In this document: piece after piece, positions 19,032 to 27,960 of the stretch
Numbering within the stretch: position 1 is the stretch's first letter
Layout: every line of letters begins with the position of its first letter
Assembly: GCA_900470095.1 (NCBI GenBank)
Contig: UBZM01000002.1
Location: 62,001 to 126,000, forward strand
Length of the DNA: 64,000 bases
Direction: 5' to 3'
DNA from: Hyphomicrobiales bacterium
Lineage (GTDB): Bacteria > Pseudomonadota > Alphaproteobacteria > Rhizobiales > Beijerinckiaceae
Made by a program: the position numbers and the translations under genes
Notes under the pieces: model-generated
Database searches by the model: none
What the model saw: only the letters and a program-made list of their open reading frames with translations
What the model was told of the DNA's origin: nothing

Positions 19032-19639
19032 TGCGATCCTCCCTGGGTGAGGTTGGGCTGGGGCATATGGCCAAAGATGCTGCGCACGGCTTCTTCGACC
19101 TTCTGCTCGATCAAGGCGCTGTCGATGGCCATGCCGCCATCGGCCCATTCGATGCGGCCATCACCCGGCCCGATATCGGATTGCCCCAGGACAACGAGGC
19201 GGCCGGCAAAGCCGGTTTCCCGGGCGAGCCCCGCCAGCATGCTCTCCATCGTCTCGACCGCGTTCTCGTGGACACGCACCACCAGATGCGGGGCGAGGCG
19301 GGCGTGGCTCAGGCATTCGCGCACCACAGCTTCGATCCTCGCGAGCGGTCGCTCGGCCAAGGCCGCGCCGGCGAGGGTCTGCGCCGTCACAATGGCGACC
19401 TGGGCGGCCTGTTCCTCGATGGCGAAGGCACGCTTGTCCTCCTCGACGAGCAGCCGCTCGACCGATCGCACGAGATGGGCAAGCAGCCCGTTCAACTGCG
19501 CATCGGCCTCGCGCCGCCCCTGCTCCTGCCCGGCGGCAAACCCTTCCGCGCGCGCCGCCGCCAGATCCGCTTCGCTGACGGCACGCCGGTTGCCCTCGCG
19601 AAAGTCAGTTCCGAACATGAATTTCTTGGCAGTGCTCAT
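19028..19639 (-). CDS. fliH: Flagellar export ATPase regulator FliH
   Basis: FliH is the stator-like partner of the FliI ATPase. The 203-residue protein has an Ala/Glu/Gln-rich helical N-terminal half with a GFAAGQEQGRRE segment typical of FliH, and a more globular C-terminal half (VVRVHENAVETMESML, LVVLGQSDIGPGDGRIEW) that fits the family. The assignment rests on this pattern and on the position between fliG and fliN. It begins two bases after the fliG stop and its own stop overlaps fliN. Confidence 0.88.
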   Translation of the reverse strand: MSTAKKFMFGTDFREGNRRAVSEADLAAARAEGFAAGQEQGRREADAQLNGLLAHLVRSVERLLVEEDKRAFAIEEQAAQVAIVTAQTLAGAALAERPLARIEAVVRECLSHARLAPHLVVRVHENAVETMESMLAGLARETGFAGRLVVLGQSDIGPGDGRIEWADGGMAIDSALIEQKVEEAVRSIFGHMPQPNLTQGGSQ

Positions 19640-19641
19640 CG

Positions 19642-20730
19642 TCAGTAGACCAACTCGTCTTCGGAATTGCCCTTGGACAGAACGATCTCGCCCTTGTCGG
19701 CAAGGTCCTTCGTCAGGGTCACCATCTTGGTTTGTGCCTCGTCGACCTCCTTCAGTCGAAGCGGCCCGAGGCTTTGCATGTCGTCCTGCATGTTCTTGGC
19801 AGCGCGCTGCGACATGGCGCCGAAGAAGAAGGCGCGCATGTCCTCGCTGGCGCCCTTCAGGGCCCGGGCCAGCACATCCTTGTCGACCTGCCGCATCAGG
19901 GTCTGCAGCCCCGCTTGATCAAGCTTGGCGAGGTCCTCGAACGTGAACATCAGCGCCCGGATACGCGTGGCCGATTCCTGGTTGGACTCGTCAAGCGCCG
20001 ACATGAAGCGGATCTCGGTCTGGCGGTCGAAGCCGTTGAAGATCTCGGCCATCATCTCGTGCGGGTCGCGCCTGCGCGTCTGCGTCAGGGTCGCGACGAA
20101 TTCCGAGCGCAGCGTGTTCTCGATGTGGTCGAGCGCTTCCTTCTGCACCGACTCCATCCGCAGCATGCGGGCGACCACTTCGATCGAAAGTTCGTTCGGA
20201 AGGTTGCGCAGGACATTGGCGGAATGCTCGGGCCGGATGCGCGACAGGATCACGGCGATGGTTTGCGGGTACTCGTTCTTCAGGAAATTCGCGAGCACGA
20301 CAGCGTCGATATTGCCGAGCTTCTGCCACATGTTTCGCCCGGCCGGTCCGCGGATCTCCTCCATGATCAGCGCAACCTGATCGGAGGGCAGGATCTTCTC
20401 GAGCAGCGAAATGGTGCGGTCGAAGGAACCGGTGATCGCGCCTGCGCTCGAGAGCTTGCTGACGAAATCAAGCATCAGCCGCTCGACCATGTCGGAATCG
20501 ACCGTTCCGAGCTCGGCCATAGCGCGGGTGATGATGCGGATCTCTTCGTCGTCGAACTCCTGCCAGATGGGTCGGCCGTGGTCCTCGCCGAGCACCAGCA
20601 GGATGACGGCGGCCCGCTGCGGCCCACTCATCCCAGCATAATTCATCGGCACCGGTACGGGATCGTAGTCGGAGGCATCGCCTCCGTCGCTTCCGGAATT
20701 GCGTGTCGCGATCGATCGGGTTGCTGCCAT
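19642..20730 (-). CDS. fliG: Flagellar motor switch protein FliG
   Basis: FliG is the rotor protein that connects the FliF MS-ring with the C-ring and interacts with the stator. The 362-residue protein has the N-terminal FliF-binding domain (GPQRAAVILLVLGED), the middle domain with the EHSANVLRNLP segment (an EHPQ-like motif in which Pro-Gln is replaced by Ser-Ala), and the C-terminal torque-helix domain (MFTFEDLAKLDQAGLQTLMR, KDVLARALKGA) with its charged residues. The N-terminus is extended by about 25 polar residues relative to enterobacterial FliG. It is the second gene of the operon, 14 bases after fliF. Confidence 0.96.
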   Translation of the reverse strand: MAATRSIATRNSGSDGGDASDYDPVPVPMNYAGMSGPQRAAVILLVLGEDHGRPIWQEFDDEEIRIITRAMAELGTVDSDMVERLMLDFVSKLSSAGAITGSFDRTISLLEKILPSDQVALIMEEIRGPAGRNMWQKLGNIDAVVLANFLKNEYPQTIAVILSRIRPEHSANVLRNLPNELSIEVVARMLRMESVQKEALDHIENTLRSEFVATLTQTRRRDPHEMMAEIFNGFDRQTEIRFMSALDESNQESATRIRALMFTFEDLAKLDQAGLQTLMRQVDKDVLARALKGASEDMRAFFFGAMSQRAAKNMQDDMQSLGPLRLKEVDEAQTKMVTLTKDLADKGEIVLSKGNSEDELVY

Positions 20731-20744
20731 GCCTCAGGGCCCCG

Positions 20745-22421
20745 TCACGCCGGCGCTTTTTCGTGAATCCAGCCGCGCAGCACCGCGACCGTGTCGGCCG
20801 GGTTCTGCGTGACCATTGCGCCGATCTTCTCGACGGACTGCGCCTTGAGCTGACCCTTGATCTGCGCGATCGCCAGCATCCGCTCCGACGGCGCCTCGAC
20901 CTCGACGGCCGTCACTTCTCCATTGGGGCCAATGACCCGCGGGCTCGCAGGATCGCCTGTCCCCTCGTCCTGGATCATTGCCACGCCGTTGCGCATGAAA
21001 GTCGGGATCGGACGCACCGACTTGTCGCTTGCGAGCACCTGTTTCAGCAGCGGACGCACCACCACCATCAGCACGATCAAGGTCAGCAGCGAGATGACGC
21101 CCATCTCGAAGAGCCGAATGACGTCCTCCCGGGTGAAGGACGTCAGCTGTTGCATCATCGTCTGCTCGGTGAGGTCGGCAACGGCCGGAGGGGCCTCGGC
21201 AAAGCGCAGATTGACGACCTCGACCTTGTCGCCGCGGGCCTGGTCGAAACCGACAGCGGTGCGAACCAGCTGATTGATGCGCTCGAGCTCTTCCGGGCTG
21301 CGCGGCTGATAGCCGAGCTCGCTGCCCTGACCACGGGTGTAGCTGCCATCGACCAGCACCGCGACCGAGAGCTTCTTGACCCGCCCACCTTCGAGGACCT
21401 CGGTTCGAGTCGTACGCGAGATCTCGTAATTCACCACCTCTTCGTTCTTGGCGGAGACGTCTCGCTGGTTCTGGGCGTTCTGTCCCTGCTGCTGCGCGCC
21501 GGGCAACTCGTTGCCGACGGTGACGGCGCCGTTCTGCGCCTCGTTGCTGGCGGAGTTTTCGGTGCGATTCTGGCTCGACCGGATGACCTTGCTCTCGGGG
21601 TCGAACGTCTCCGAACGGCTCTCGATGCGGTTGCTGTCGAGGGTAGCCGAAACCTGCACGCGCGCCCGCCCCTGCCCGACGATGCTGGCGACGATGTCCT
21701 CGATCTGTGTCTTGATCCGCTTCTCGATCGCGGTCTGCCGCTCGTCGAGCCCGAGCCCGGCCAGCCCCTGCTCGCCCTGAGCGCCATCGGCCAGCAGTCG
21801 GCCGCGCTCGTCGACGATCGAGACACGTTCCGGCTTCAGGCCGTCGACGGCGGAGGCCACGAGGTGACGAACCGCACGAACCTGGGCCGGATCGAGTTCG
21901 CCTGCGAGTTTGAGCGCGATCGAGGCGCGAGGCGGTTCGCGATCGCGCTCGAACAGGCGCTTTTCCGGGATGACGAGATGGACGCGCGCCGCCTGCACCC
22001 TGCCGATCGAACGGATGGTCCGCGACAGTTCGCCCTCGAGCGCCCGCAGATGATTGATGTTCTGGACGAAGCTGGTCGACGAGAAGGCGTCGCCCTTGTC
22101 GAAGATCTCGTAGCCGACGCCGCCGCCGGAGGGGATGCCCTTGCCGGCGAGGTCCAGTCGCAGGCGAGGCACGTCAGTCTTGGCGACCAGCACGGTCTGG
22201 CCATCGCTGCGCAGTTCGTACTTGATGCCCCGGGTGTCGAGATCCTTCAGGATCGCGTTCACATCCTGGGTCGACAGATCCGAGAACAGCACGCTCATGG
22301 CGGGTTGCGACATCTTCAGCATGACGAAGCCGAAGAAGCCGACGAGCGCGAGCGTGACTGCCAGCATTGCTGCCAGCCGGGCTGCCCCGAATTTCGAAAA
22401 CTGCTCGACGATCCCGTTCAC
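20745..22421 (-). CDS. fliF: Flagellar MS-ring protein FliF
   Basis: FliF builds the membrane-embedded MS-ring, the first assembled part of the basal body. The 558-residue protein has a membrane helix at about residues 16-38, ring-building periplasmic domains (LSTQDVNAILKDLDTRGI, SFVQNINHLRALEGELSRTI, AARVHLVIPEKRLF), a polar Gln/Asn-rich segment around 285-315, a second membrane helix near 435-458 and a cytoplasmic FliG-binding tail. The length is typical. It heads the fliF-G-H-N-flbD operon and has a CtrA-like box about 75-90 bases upstream. Confidence 0.97.
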   Translation of the reverse strand: MNGIVEQFSKFGAARLAAMLAVTLALVGFFGFVMLKMSQPAMSVLFSDLSTQDVNAILKDLDTRGIKYELRSDGQTVLVAKTDVPRLRLDLAGKGIPSGGGVGYEIFDKGDAFSSTSFVQNINHLRALEGELSRTIRSIGRVQAARVHLVIPEKRLFERDREPPRASIALKLAGELDPAQVRAVRHLVASAVDGLKPERVSIVDERGRLLADGAQGEQGLAGLGLDERQTAIEKRIKTQIEDIVASIVGQGRARVQVSATLDSNRIESRSETFDPESKVIRSSQNRTENSASNEAQNGAVTVGNELPGAQQQGQNAQNQRDVSAKNEEVVNYEISRTTRTEVLEGGRVKKLSVAVLVDGSYTRGQGSELGYQPRSPEELERINQLVRTAVGFDQARGDKVEVVNLRFAEAPPAVADLTEQTMMQQLTSFTREDVIRLFEMGVISLLTLIVLMVVVRPLLKQVLASDKSVRPIPTFMRNGVAMIQDEGTGDPASPRVIGPNGEVTAVEVEAPSERMLAIAQIKGQLKAQSVEKIGAMVTQNPADTVAVLRGWIHEKAPA

Positions 22422-22494
22422 GCCGTCATCCGTTTCACAACCCCGTCAGAGCAACGCGCGCAACGCCGCTCACTAGGCAAGTTTTTCCCAGTGC

Positions 22495-22513
22495 ATGGTT
22501 AGCAACCCGTTAA
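22495..22513 (-). promoter_or_regulatory. Probable CtrA box upstream of the fliF operon
   Basis: The minus strand reads TTAA-CGGGTTG-CTAACCAT, i.e. the CtrA consensus TTAA-N7-TTAACC with a single change in the second half-site. It is 74-92 bases upstream of the fliF ATG. In Caulobacter fliF is a class II gene directly activated by CtrA, so the site and gene match known regulation. Confidence 0.68.
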
Positions 22514-22673
22514 TTTCCGAGACCGGGCTGTAAAGAATGCTGTTGATGGGCCTGTGTCTCGGCGACCTCCACCCCCCGCGCGCGCCAGCGATCAGGGGCC
22601 GATACCGGGCAAATCCCGTTTCCTCCGACCCCGATTTTCGTTTAGACAGCACGCAACGTCGGAGGAGAACCGA

Positions 22674-23108
22674 GTGGCAGGCCAAGGCGAGCATCACGAA
22701 TTCCGCTCCGGACACGGGGCTGTCGAAGGATCAAGCGATCGCTCGTTCGGGCTGGTCTTCACCGGCGTGTTTGCGCTGCTGGCCCTCTATAATGGCTGGC
22801 ACCACGGCCGAGCCTGGCCCTGGCTCGTCGGAATCGCCGCAGTCTTTCTCGCGATCACGCTGGTGCGCGCTTCGCTGCTCGCGCCTTTGAACAAGCTGTG
22901 GACCCGCTTCGGACTGCTGCTCGCCAGCATCGTCAACCCGATCGTTCTCGGGCTGCTGTTTTTCGCCGTCTTCACGCCGATCGGTCTCCTGGCCCGGCTT
23001 CTCGGCAAGGACTTCCTGAAGCTTCGGCACAAGCCTGACGCCGCGAGCTACTGGATCCGCCGCGATCCGCCGGGACCAGAGCCGCTCTCGATGAAAGATC
23101 AATTCTAA
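22674..23108 (+). CDS. SxtJ-family small membrane protein
   Basis: A 144-residue protein with three to four hydrophobic stretches (GLVFTGVFALLALYNGWH; WLVGIAAVFLAITLVRASLL; LLASIVNPIVLGLLFFAVF) and a conserved GLLARLLGKDFL-x-L and SYWI C-terminal segment, characteristic of SxtJ-type proteins that accompany carbamoyltransferases. GGAGGAGAA precedes a GTG at 22674, the chosen start; the frame upstream is open but contains only Arg/Pro-rich filler. It starts a three-gene unit with the DUF5989 peptide and the carbamoyltransferase, divergent from fliF. Confidence 0.78.
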   Translation: MAGQGEHHEFRSGHGAVEGSSDRSFGLVFTGVFALLALYNGWHHGRAWPWLVGIAAVFLAITLVRASLLAPLNKLWTRFGLLLASIVNPIVLGLLFFAVFTPIGLLARLLGKDFLKLRHKPDAASYWIRRDPPGPEPLSMKDQF

Positions 23109-23121
23109 TGGGGCAGCCCTG

Positions 23122-23271
23122 ATGTCGTTTCTGAGAGAGTTCTTCCGCTTCATGAAGGCCCGGAAGAAGTTCTGGCTGATCCCGATCCTGCTGATCAGCC
23201 TGTTGTTCGGCGGCCTGCTCGTGCTGACGCATGGCAGCGCAGTAGCGCCCTTCGTTTACACCCTGTTCTGA
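23122..23271 (+). CDS. DUF5989-type 49-residue membrane peptide
   Basis: A short frame starting with ATG at 23122, 13 bases after the SxtJ gene, encodes 49 residues: a basic amphipathic start (SFLREFFRFMKARKKFW), a single membrane helix (LIPILLISLLFGGLLVL) and a short SAVAPFVYTLF tail. This is the layout of DUF5989 proteins found between sxtJ-like and carbamoyltransferase genes. The function is unknown; being sandwiched suggests a membrane subunit of the same system. Confidence 0.78.
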   Translation: MSFLREFFRFMKARKKFWLIPILLISLLFGGLLVLTHGSAVAPFVYTLF

Positions 23272-23281
23272 TCGGGCCTGC

Positions 23282-25117
23282 ATGCGCGTTCTGGGGATCT
23301 CGGGCCTGTATCACGACAGCGCCGCCGCGCTCGTCGTCGATGGCACCATCGCGGCCGCTGCTCAGGAGGAGCGCTTCACCCGCAAGAAGCACGATGCTGA
23401 TTTTCCGCATCGCGCGGTCGAGTACTGCCTCTCGGTTGCCGGCTGCGGATTGGACGAACTCGACGCGGTCGTCTTCTACGACAAGCCCTTCATCAAGTTC
23501 GAGCGACTGCTAGAGACCTATCTCGCCTTCGCCCCGCGCGGCTTCAGCTCGTTCCGCATGGCCATGCCGCTCTGGCTGCGTGAAAAGCTGTTCCAGAAGC
23601 ACATCATCGGCAAGGAGCTGCGCAAGATCGCGCCCGGCTTCGAGGCCGAGAAGCTGCTCTTCACCGAGCACCATCTCTCGCACGCCGCTTCGGCCTTCTA
23701 CCCCTCACCCTTCGAGGAAGCGGCCGTTCTAACCATGGATGGTGTCGGCGAATGGGCGACGATGACGCTCGCCATCGGCAAGGGCAGCGATCTCAAGATC
23801 CATAAGGAGCTGCACTTCCCGCATTCGCTCGGGCTGCTCTATTCGGCCATCACCTATTACATCGGCTTCAAGGTCAATTCCGGCGAGTACAAGGTCATGG
23901 GCCTCGCGCCCTATGGCGAGCCGCGCTACGCCGCCCTGATGCTCGAAAAACTGGTCGATCTGAAGCCGGACGGCAGTTTCCAGCTCGATCAGAGCTACTT
24001 TAACTACGCCACCGGCCTGACCATGACGAACGAGCGCTTCGCCGCCTTGTTTGGCCAGCCGGTGCGTGCGCCCGAACAGTTGCTGAGCCAGTTCCACATG
24101 GACATGGCCGCCTCGATCCAGGCAGTGACCGAGGAGATCGTGCTGCGCCTCGCCCGTTCGGTGCGGGCTGAAACCGGCCAGAAGAACCTGTGCCTCGCTG
24201 GTGGCGTCGCACTGAACTGTGTCGCCAATGGCAAGCTCCTGCGTGAGGGCATCTTCGAAGGCCTCTGGATCCAGCCGGCTGCTGGCGATGCTGGCGGGGC
24301 GCTTGGCGCAGCGCTTGCCGGCTATCATCTTTTCGGTGGCCACCCGCGAAGGCTCAATCCAGGCGGCGGTGATTCAATGCTGGGCAGCTATCTCGGCCCC
24401 AGCTTCGCGCAGGCTGAGATCGAGGCCGAATTGACGGCTGCCGGCGCGCGCTTCGAGGTTCTCGGTGACGACGCCCTGATCGAGACCACCGCGCAGGCGC
24501 TGGCCGAGGGCAAGGCGGTCGGCTGGATGCAAGGCCGCATGGAGTTCGGTCCGCGCGCGCTGGGCGGCCGCTCGATTCTTGGGGATCCACGTTCGCCCGC
24601 GATGCAGAAGACGCTGAATCTCAAGGTCAAGTACCGCGAGAGCTTCCGGCCCTTCGCGCCATCGGTGCTGCGCGAGGATGTTGGGACCTGGTTCGAGCTC
24701 GATACGGACTCGCCCTATATGCTGCTCGTCGCCGATGTGCGCAAAGAGCGCCGCCGCGACATGACCGAAGCCGAGAAGGCCCTCTTCGGCATCGACAAGC
24801 TCAACGTGCCGCGCTCCGACATTCCGGCCGTGACCCATGTCGATTATTCCGCACGCATCCAGACGGTGCATGAGGATACCAACCCGCGCTATCATGCACT
24901 GCTCAGCCGCTTTAAGGACCTGACCGGCTGTCCGGTGCTGGTCAACACGAGTTTCAACGTGCGCGGCGAGCCCATCATCTGCACCGCCACCGACGCTTTC
25001 CGCTGCTTCATGGGGTCGGAGATCGAGATTCTCGTCGCCGGCAACTGTATCCTTCGCAAGGAGGTGCAAGATCCCGGCCTCAAGCTCGATTACAAGGAAG
25101 CCTTCGAGCTCGACTGA
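23282..25117 (+). CDS. NodU/CmcH-family O-carbamoyltransferase
   Basis: The 611-residue enzyme has the two-domain NodU/TobZ layout. The N-terminal Kae1/YrdC-like domain transfers carbamoyl phosphate through a carbamoyl-adenylate: GISGLYHDSAAALV at the start, EHHLSHAASAFYPSPF with the metal-binding histidines, VLTMDGVGEW and LAGGVALNCVANGKL. The C-terminal domain (from about residue 385) has MEFGPRALGGRSIL, YRESFRPFAPSVL and VNTSFNVRGEPI. It would carbamoylate a hydroxyl on a sugar or other acceptor that cannot be read. It ends an SxtJ-DUF5989-carbamoyltransferase unit in the middle of the flagellar cluster and is followed by a terminator. Confidence 0.92.
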   Translation: MRVLGISGLYHDSAAALVVDGTIAAAAQEERFTRKKHDADFPHRAVEYCLSVAGCGLDELDAVVFYDKPFIKFERLLETYLAFAPRGFSSFRMAMPLWLREKLFQKHIIGKELRKIAPGFEAEKLLFTEHHLSHAASAFYPSPFEEAAVLTMDGVGEWATMTLAIGKGSDLKIHKELHFPHSLGLLYSAITYYIGFKVNSGEYKVMGLAPYGEPRYAALMLEKLVDLKPDGSFQLDQSYFNYATGLTMTNERFAALFGQPVRAPEQLLSQFHMDMAASIQAVTEEIVLRLARSVRAETGQKNLCLAGGVALNCVANGKLLREGIFEGLWIQPAAGDAGGALGAALAGYHLFGGHPRRLNPGGGDSMLGSYLGPSFAQAEIEAELTAAGARFEVLGDDALIETTAQALAEGKAVGWMQGRMEFGPRALGGRSILGDPRSPAMQKTLNLKVKYRESFRPFAPSVLREDVGTWFELDTDSPYMLLVADVRKERRRDMTEAEKALFGIDKLNVPRSDIPAVTHVDYSARIQTVHEDTNPRYHALLSRFKDLTGCPVLVNTSFNVRGEPIICTATDAFRCFMGSEIEILVAGNCILRKEVQDPGLKLDYKEAFELD

Positions 25118-25122
25118 AACGC

Positions 25123-25150
25123 AAAAGGCGCGCCTCGCAGCGCGCCCTTT
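25123..25150 (+). terminator. Terminator after the carbamoyltransferase
   Basis: AAAAGGCGCGC pairs with GCGCGCCCTTT (one mismatch) around a six-base loop and ends in CTTTGT, directly after the stop codon. Confidence 0.8.
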
Positions 25151-25201
25151 GTGCCCGGACAGGACCGATTTTGCAAAGCGCGAACGCTCCGCTCCTCCGG
25201 C

Positions 25202-25477
25202 CTACTGACGATAATGCTGGATGCGCGTGGTGCGCAGCCCGGCGAGCCCGTGCTGGTCGATCGACATCTGCCAGCTCAGGAACTCGTCAACGGTCAGGGT
25301 ATAGCGCTGGCAGGCCTCTTCAAGGCTGAGCAGGCCACCGCGCACGGCAGCAACCACCTCGGCCTTACGCCGGATGACCCAGCGGCGCGTATTCATTGGC
25401 GGAAGATCGGCAATCGTCAGCGGACTTCCGTCCGGGCCGATCACATACTTCACCCGCGGTCGCAACGGCTCGGTCAT
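25202..25477 (-). CDS. sciP: CtrA inhibitory protein SciP (DUF1153)
   Basis: SciP is a small helix-turn-helix protein that, in Caulobacter, binds CtrA and blocks transcription of CtrA-activated genes in late-cycle cells. The 91-residue product shows the family-defining RVKYVIGPDGSPLTIADLPP start, RRWVIRRKAEVVAAVRGGLL and SLEEACQRYTLTVDEFLSW. The ATG at 25477 matches the usual start; an in-frame upstream start at 25492 is not needed. An inverted repeat (ACACAAC at 25487-25493, GTTGTGT at 25506-25512) lies in its leader. It sits next to flgD on the same strand, within the regulon it would control. Confidence 0.92.
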   Translation of the reverse strand: MTEPLRPRVKYVIGPDGSPLTIADLPPMNTRRWVIRRKAEVVAAVRGGLLSLEEACQRYTLTVDEFLSWQMSIDQHGLAGLRTTRIQHYRQ

Positions 25478-25582
25478 GATACACTCACACAACTCAACAG
25501 ACCTAGTTGTGTTGACCTTAAGACCGCGGCTTTAAGAATTGCCTAAAGCGATAGCGTCGGATTTCGGTATCGGCACGAATGC

Positions 25583-26248
25583 TCACTGCCCCCGCACCAC
25601 GGTCTTCACCTTGTCGATCGGAACGCTGATGGTGCCGATCTTGAGCATGGGGATCGAGCTGGTGAAGTCGACGCCGTCGACGACGCCGCTGATCTGGGTC
25701 TTGGCCGTCATCGCCTGTCCGGTGGTATCCTTCGCATCGATGCTGATGGTGTAATCGCCCGCAGGCGCATTCACGCCGGTCGAGGTCTTGCCGTCCCAGG
25801 TGTACGTCTGGTCGCCCGCATCGAGGTTCCTGGTGAGGGTCTGGACGACGCTTCCCGTGGAATTCTTGATCGTGATGGTCGCGGAACCGCCCCTCGGGGC
25901 GTTGATCTTCCACGCAGCTGCGCCGTCCTTCAGCCGCGCGGTCGCGCCCTCGGCCGTGATCGTCGCGCCGATGAAGCCGACGGCGTTGGTCGCCGTACTG
26001 GCGGCGCTGAGGCCAAGCAGCGAGCCCAGCGTCTCGTTGGTCTTGAGCTGCTGCTCGACGCCCGCGAACTGCACGAGCTGCGCCGTGAACTGGTTGGTGT
26101 CGAGCGGATCGAGCGGGCTCTGGTTCTTGAGCTGGGTCGTCAGCAGCGTCAGGAACTGATCGAAATTATTGGCGATCGAGCTTCCGCCGCCACTGAGATT
26201 GGTGGCCGAGTTGGTGCCAGTGCTCGATGAGGTGTTGGAAACGGTCAT
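25583..26248 (-). CDS. flgD: Flagellar hook scaffold protein FlgD
   Basis: FlgD caps the growing hook. The 221-residue protein has a Ser/Thr/Asn-rich export-signal-like N-terminus, the conserved FlgD_N region (FLTLLTTQLKNQSPLDPLD, NQFTAQLVQFAGVEQQ) at about 30-72, and the Tudor/FlgD Ig-like part (TYTWDGKTSTGVNAPAGDYT) at about 145-170, which carries the W-D-G-x-x-x-x-G-x-x-A/P-x-G-x-Y pattern. It begins 12 bases after fliK ends on the same strand, making fliK-flgD an operon. Confidence 0.94.
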   Translation of the reverse strand: MTVSNTSSSTGTNSATNLSGGGSSIANNFDQFLTLLTTQLKNQSPLDPLDTNQFTAQLVQFAGVEQQLKTNETLGSLLGLSAASTATNAVGFIGATITAEGATARLKDGAAAWKINAPRGGSATITIKNSTGSVVQTLTRNLDAGDQTYTWDGKTSTGVNAPAGDYTISIDAKDTTGQAMTAKTQISGVVDGVDFTSSIPMLKIGTISVPIDKVKTVVRGQ

Positions 26249-26260
26249 GATCCGCGCCCT

Positions 26261-27721
26261 TCAGATGCTGAGATCGACGCCGCCGAGCCTGACGAGGCGG
26301 CGGATGGGCGCGGGCTGCGCCGGAGTGGCTGAGGCATCGCCGAGCTCGGCGGCATCAGGCTGGATGCGGGCACGGCGCGGCGCCTCGTCGTCCTGCCGCT
26401 GCTGGCGGAAACCGGGCTGATCGTTCGGATCGCGCAATGTGATGTCGACGCCGCTATCCGAGGGTTTGAGACCGGCCTGCTCGAAGGCACGCTCGAGCGT
26501 CCGCGCATCGCGCTGAAGCAGGTGCAGGGTCTCCACACGGTCGACGATCAGTTTTGCACTGACCTCGCCCTTCTCCGAGATCTCGAGATTGACGTCGACG
26601 CGTCCAAGTTCGGGCGGGTCGAGCCGAATATCGAAGCGCTTGCTGCCGGCAAGTGCACGCAGACCGATCTCGATCGGTACGACATGCAGCGGTGTCGGCT
26701 GGCCGTCAGGCATGCCGCGATGGATGCCGGTCGAAGGCTGCTGCCCCGCCTTGGCCGAGTCGAGATCAGGCAGACCGGCAATGCCTTCCGGTTTGCCGGA
26801 AGGCGGCGCCACGACCGCGGACAGCTCGATCGGCACCCCAGCCTGCTGCACGGCCTCGACCGGCTTGAACAGGTCGGCGAGCGGCTGTCCCGCGGCGACT
26901 ATGGTATTGGCCGGGCCGGTCGCAGTTTCCTTTGATGCGGCGATCGTCGGTCCCGCATGCGGTTTCTCCGCCGGCTTGCCGACCTCGTCGCCTTCGGAGG
27001 TCGACGCGGCAGCATCGATTGCGGAAACAGCGGCCATGACAGGCGCCTCGGCAGCCGGGGCGGCTGTCACGATGATCTGGGCCGGCATAGCTGCCTGCGC
27101 CATCCCGGCGGGAATCCCCTGAGCCGCCTTCGCACCACCTGGAACGGCTTCATTGCCGATGCCTGCCGCAGAGATGTCGCCGCCGACCAACGGCAGAGCA
27201 ACGACAACCGGGATGGCCGCCGCCGTGGGAATTGGCATCACCACAGCAGCCTCGACAGGCTTGTCAGCGGAGGCCGCTTCCTTCGGCTCGGAATCCGTCG
27301 GTTTTTCTTCGGCACCAGGCTTGCCAGCGACGGCGGTTTTGCCGGCTGCGGCCTGTTCGGCGGCGGCAATGGCGACGAGCGCGCCGATATCCGGCTTGGG
27401 TTGTGTCGCGGTCGGGGCTGCTTCGGCGGCCTCCGCCGCCGGCGCCACCGCGGTGGGCCCCTTGAGCAGCACCGCGGGCTGCACCGTTGCTAGTGCGGAG
27501 GCGGTTGCCTTCTGCTCCTGTGTCGCACTGGTCTTGCCGCCTGCCTCCGGCTTCGTCGCGGCAGCGTCGTCCTTCGCCGCGGCCGGCACCTCCGGGTCGC
27601 CGCCGCCCTCAGGCAGGCTGAATGGCGCGCCCGCAGCATCGGAGCCGCGCTCTGGCGCACGGCGGCGCGACGCAGTCTGCTCGACATTGGGCGAGGCGAC
27701 TGAAGGGGAGACGGCAGACAT
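26261..27721 (-). CDS. fliK: Flagellar hook-length control protein FliK
   Basis: FliK measures hook length and switches export specificity. The 486-residue protein has a long low-complexity Ala/Pro/Glu/Thr-rich N-terminal ruler region (residues 1-370) and a compact C-terminal domain (about 375-455): FDIRLDPPELGRVDVNLEISE and VETLHLLQRDARTLERAFEQAGL, the Flg_hook domain hallmark. The ATG at 27721 starts with Ser-Ala-Val-Ser; the frame extends 28 codons upstream but lacks a better start. The extreme composition means alignment-based tools may miss everything but the C-terminus. It is followed at once by flgD. Confidence 0.87.
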   Translation of the reverse strand: MSAVSPSVASPNVEQTASRRRAPERGSDAAGAPFSLPEGGGDPEVPAAAKDDAAATKPEAGGKTSATQEQKATASALATVQPAVLLKGPTAVAPAAEAAEAAPTATQPKPDIGALVAIAAAEQAAAGKTAVAGKPGAEEKPTDSEPKEAASADKPVEAAVVMPIPTAAAIPVVVALPLVGGDISAAGIGNEAVPGGAKAAQGIPAGMAQAAMPAQIIVTAAPAAEAPVMAAVSAIDAAASTSEGDEVGKPAEKPHAGPTIAASKETATGPANTIVAAGQPLADLFKPVEAVQQAGVPIELSAVVAPPSGKPEGIAGLPDLDSAKAGQQPSTGIHRGMPDGQPTPLHVVPIEIGLRALAGSKRFDIRLDPPELGRVDVNLEISEKGEVSAKLIVDRVETLHLLQRDARTLERAFEQAGLKPSDSGVDITLRDPNDQPGFRQQRQDDEAPRRARIQPDAAELGDASATPAQPAPIRRLVRLGGVDLSI

Positions 27722-27960
27722 CAGGTAAATCCGGACCGCGGACAGGAACATGCCCAGGCCGCGAGCAGCAAGTCTCGCGCCAGGACGCCGTTCCTTTGTT
27801 TTCAAGGCGGTAGCGGCCGTGCCCGGACCGTTCGCGGCAAGATTCTCCTTGCCCTCTCCGATGAGGCGGCAGGATTTGCCGATCGCTCACTGGCCCGCCC
27901 CTGTCAAAGCCGGTATAGAACCGCCACATAGTCGCCTTCGCCAGGATGATCCCGCTCGCC

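Noticed and set aside
25477..25560. TTAA...TTAA pair upstream of sciP as a CtrA box
   Set aside because: The spacing between the two TTAA is ten bases rather than seven, so it does not fit the CtrA consensus.
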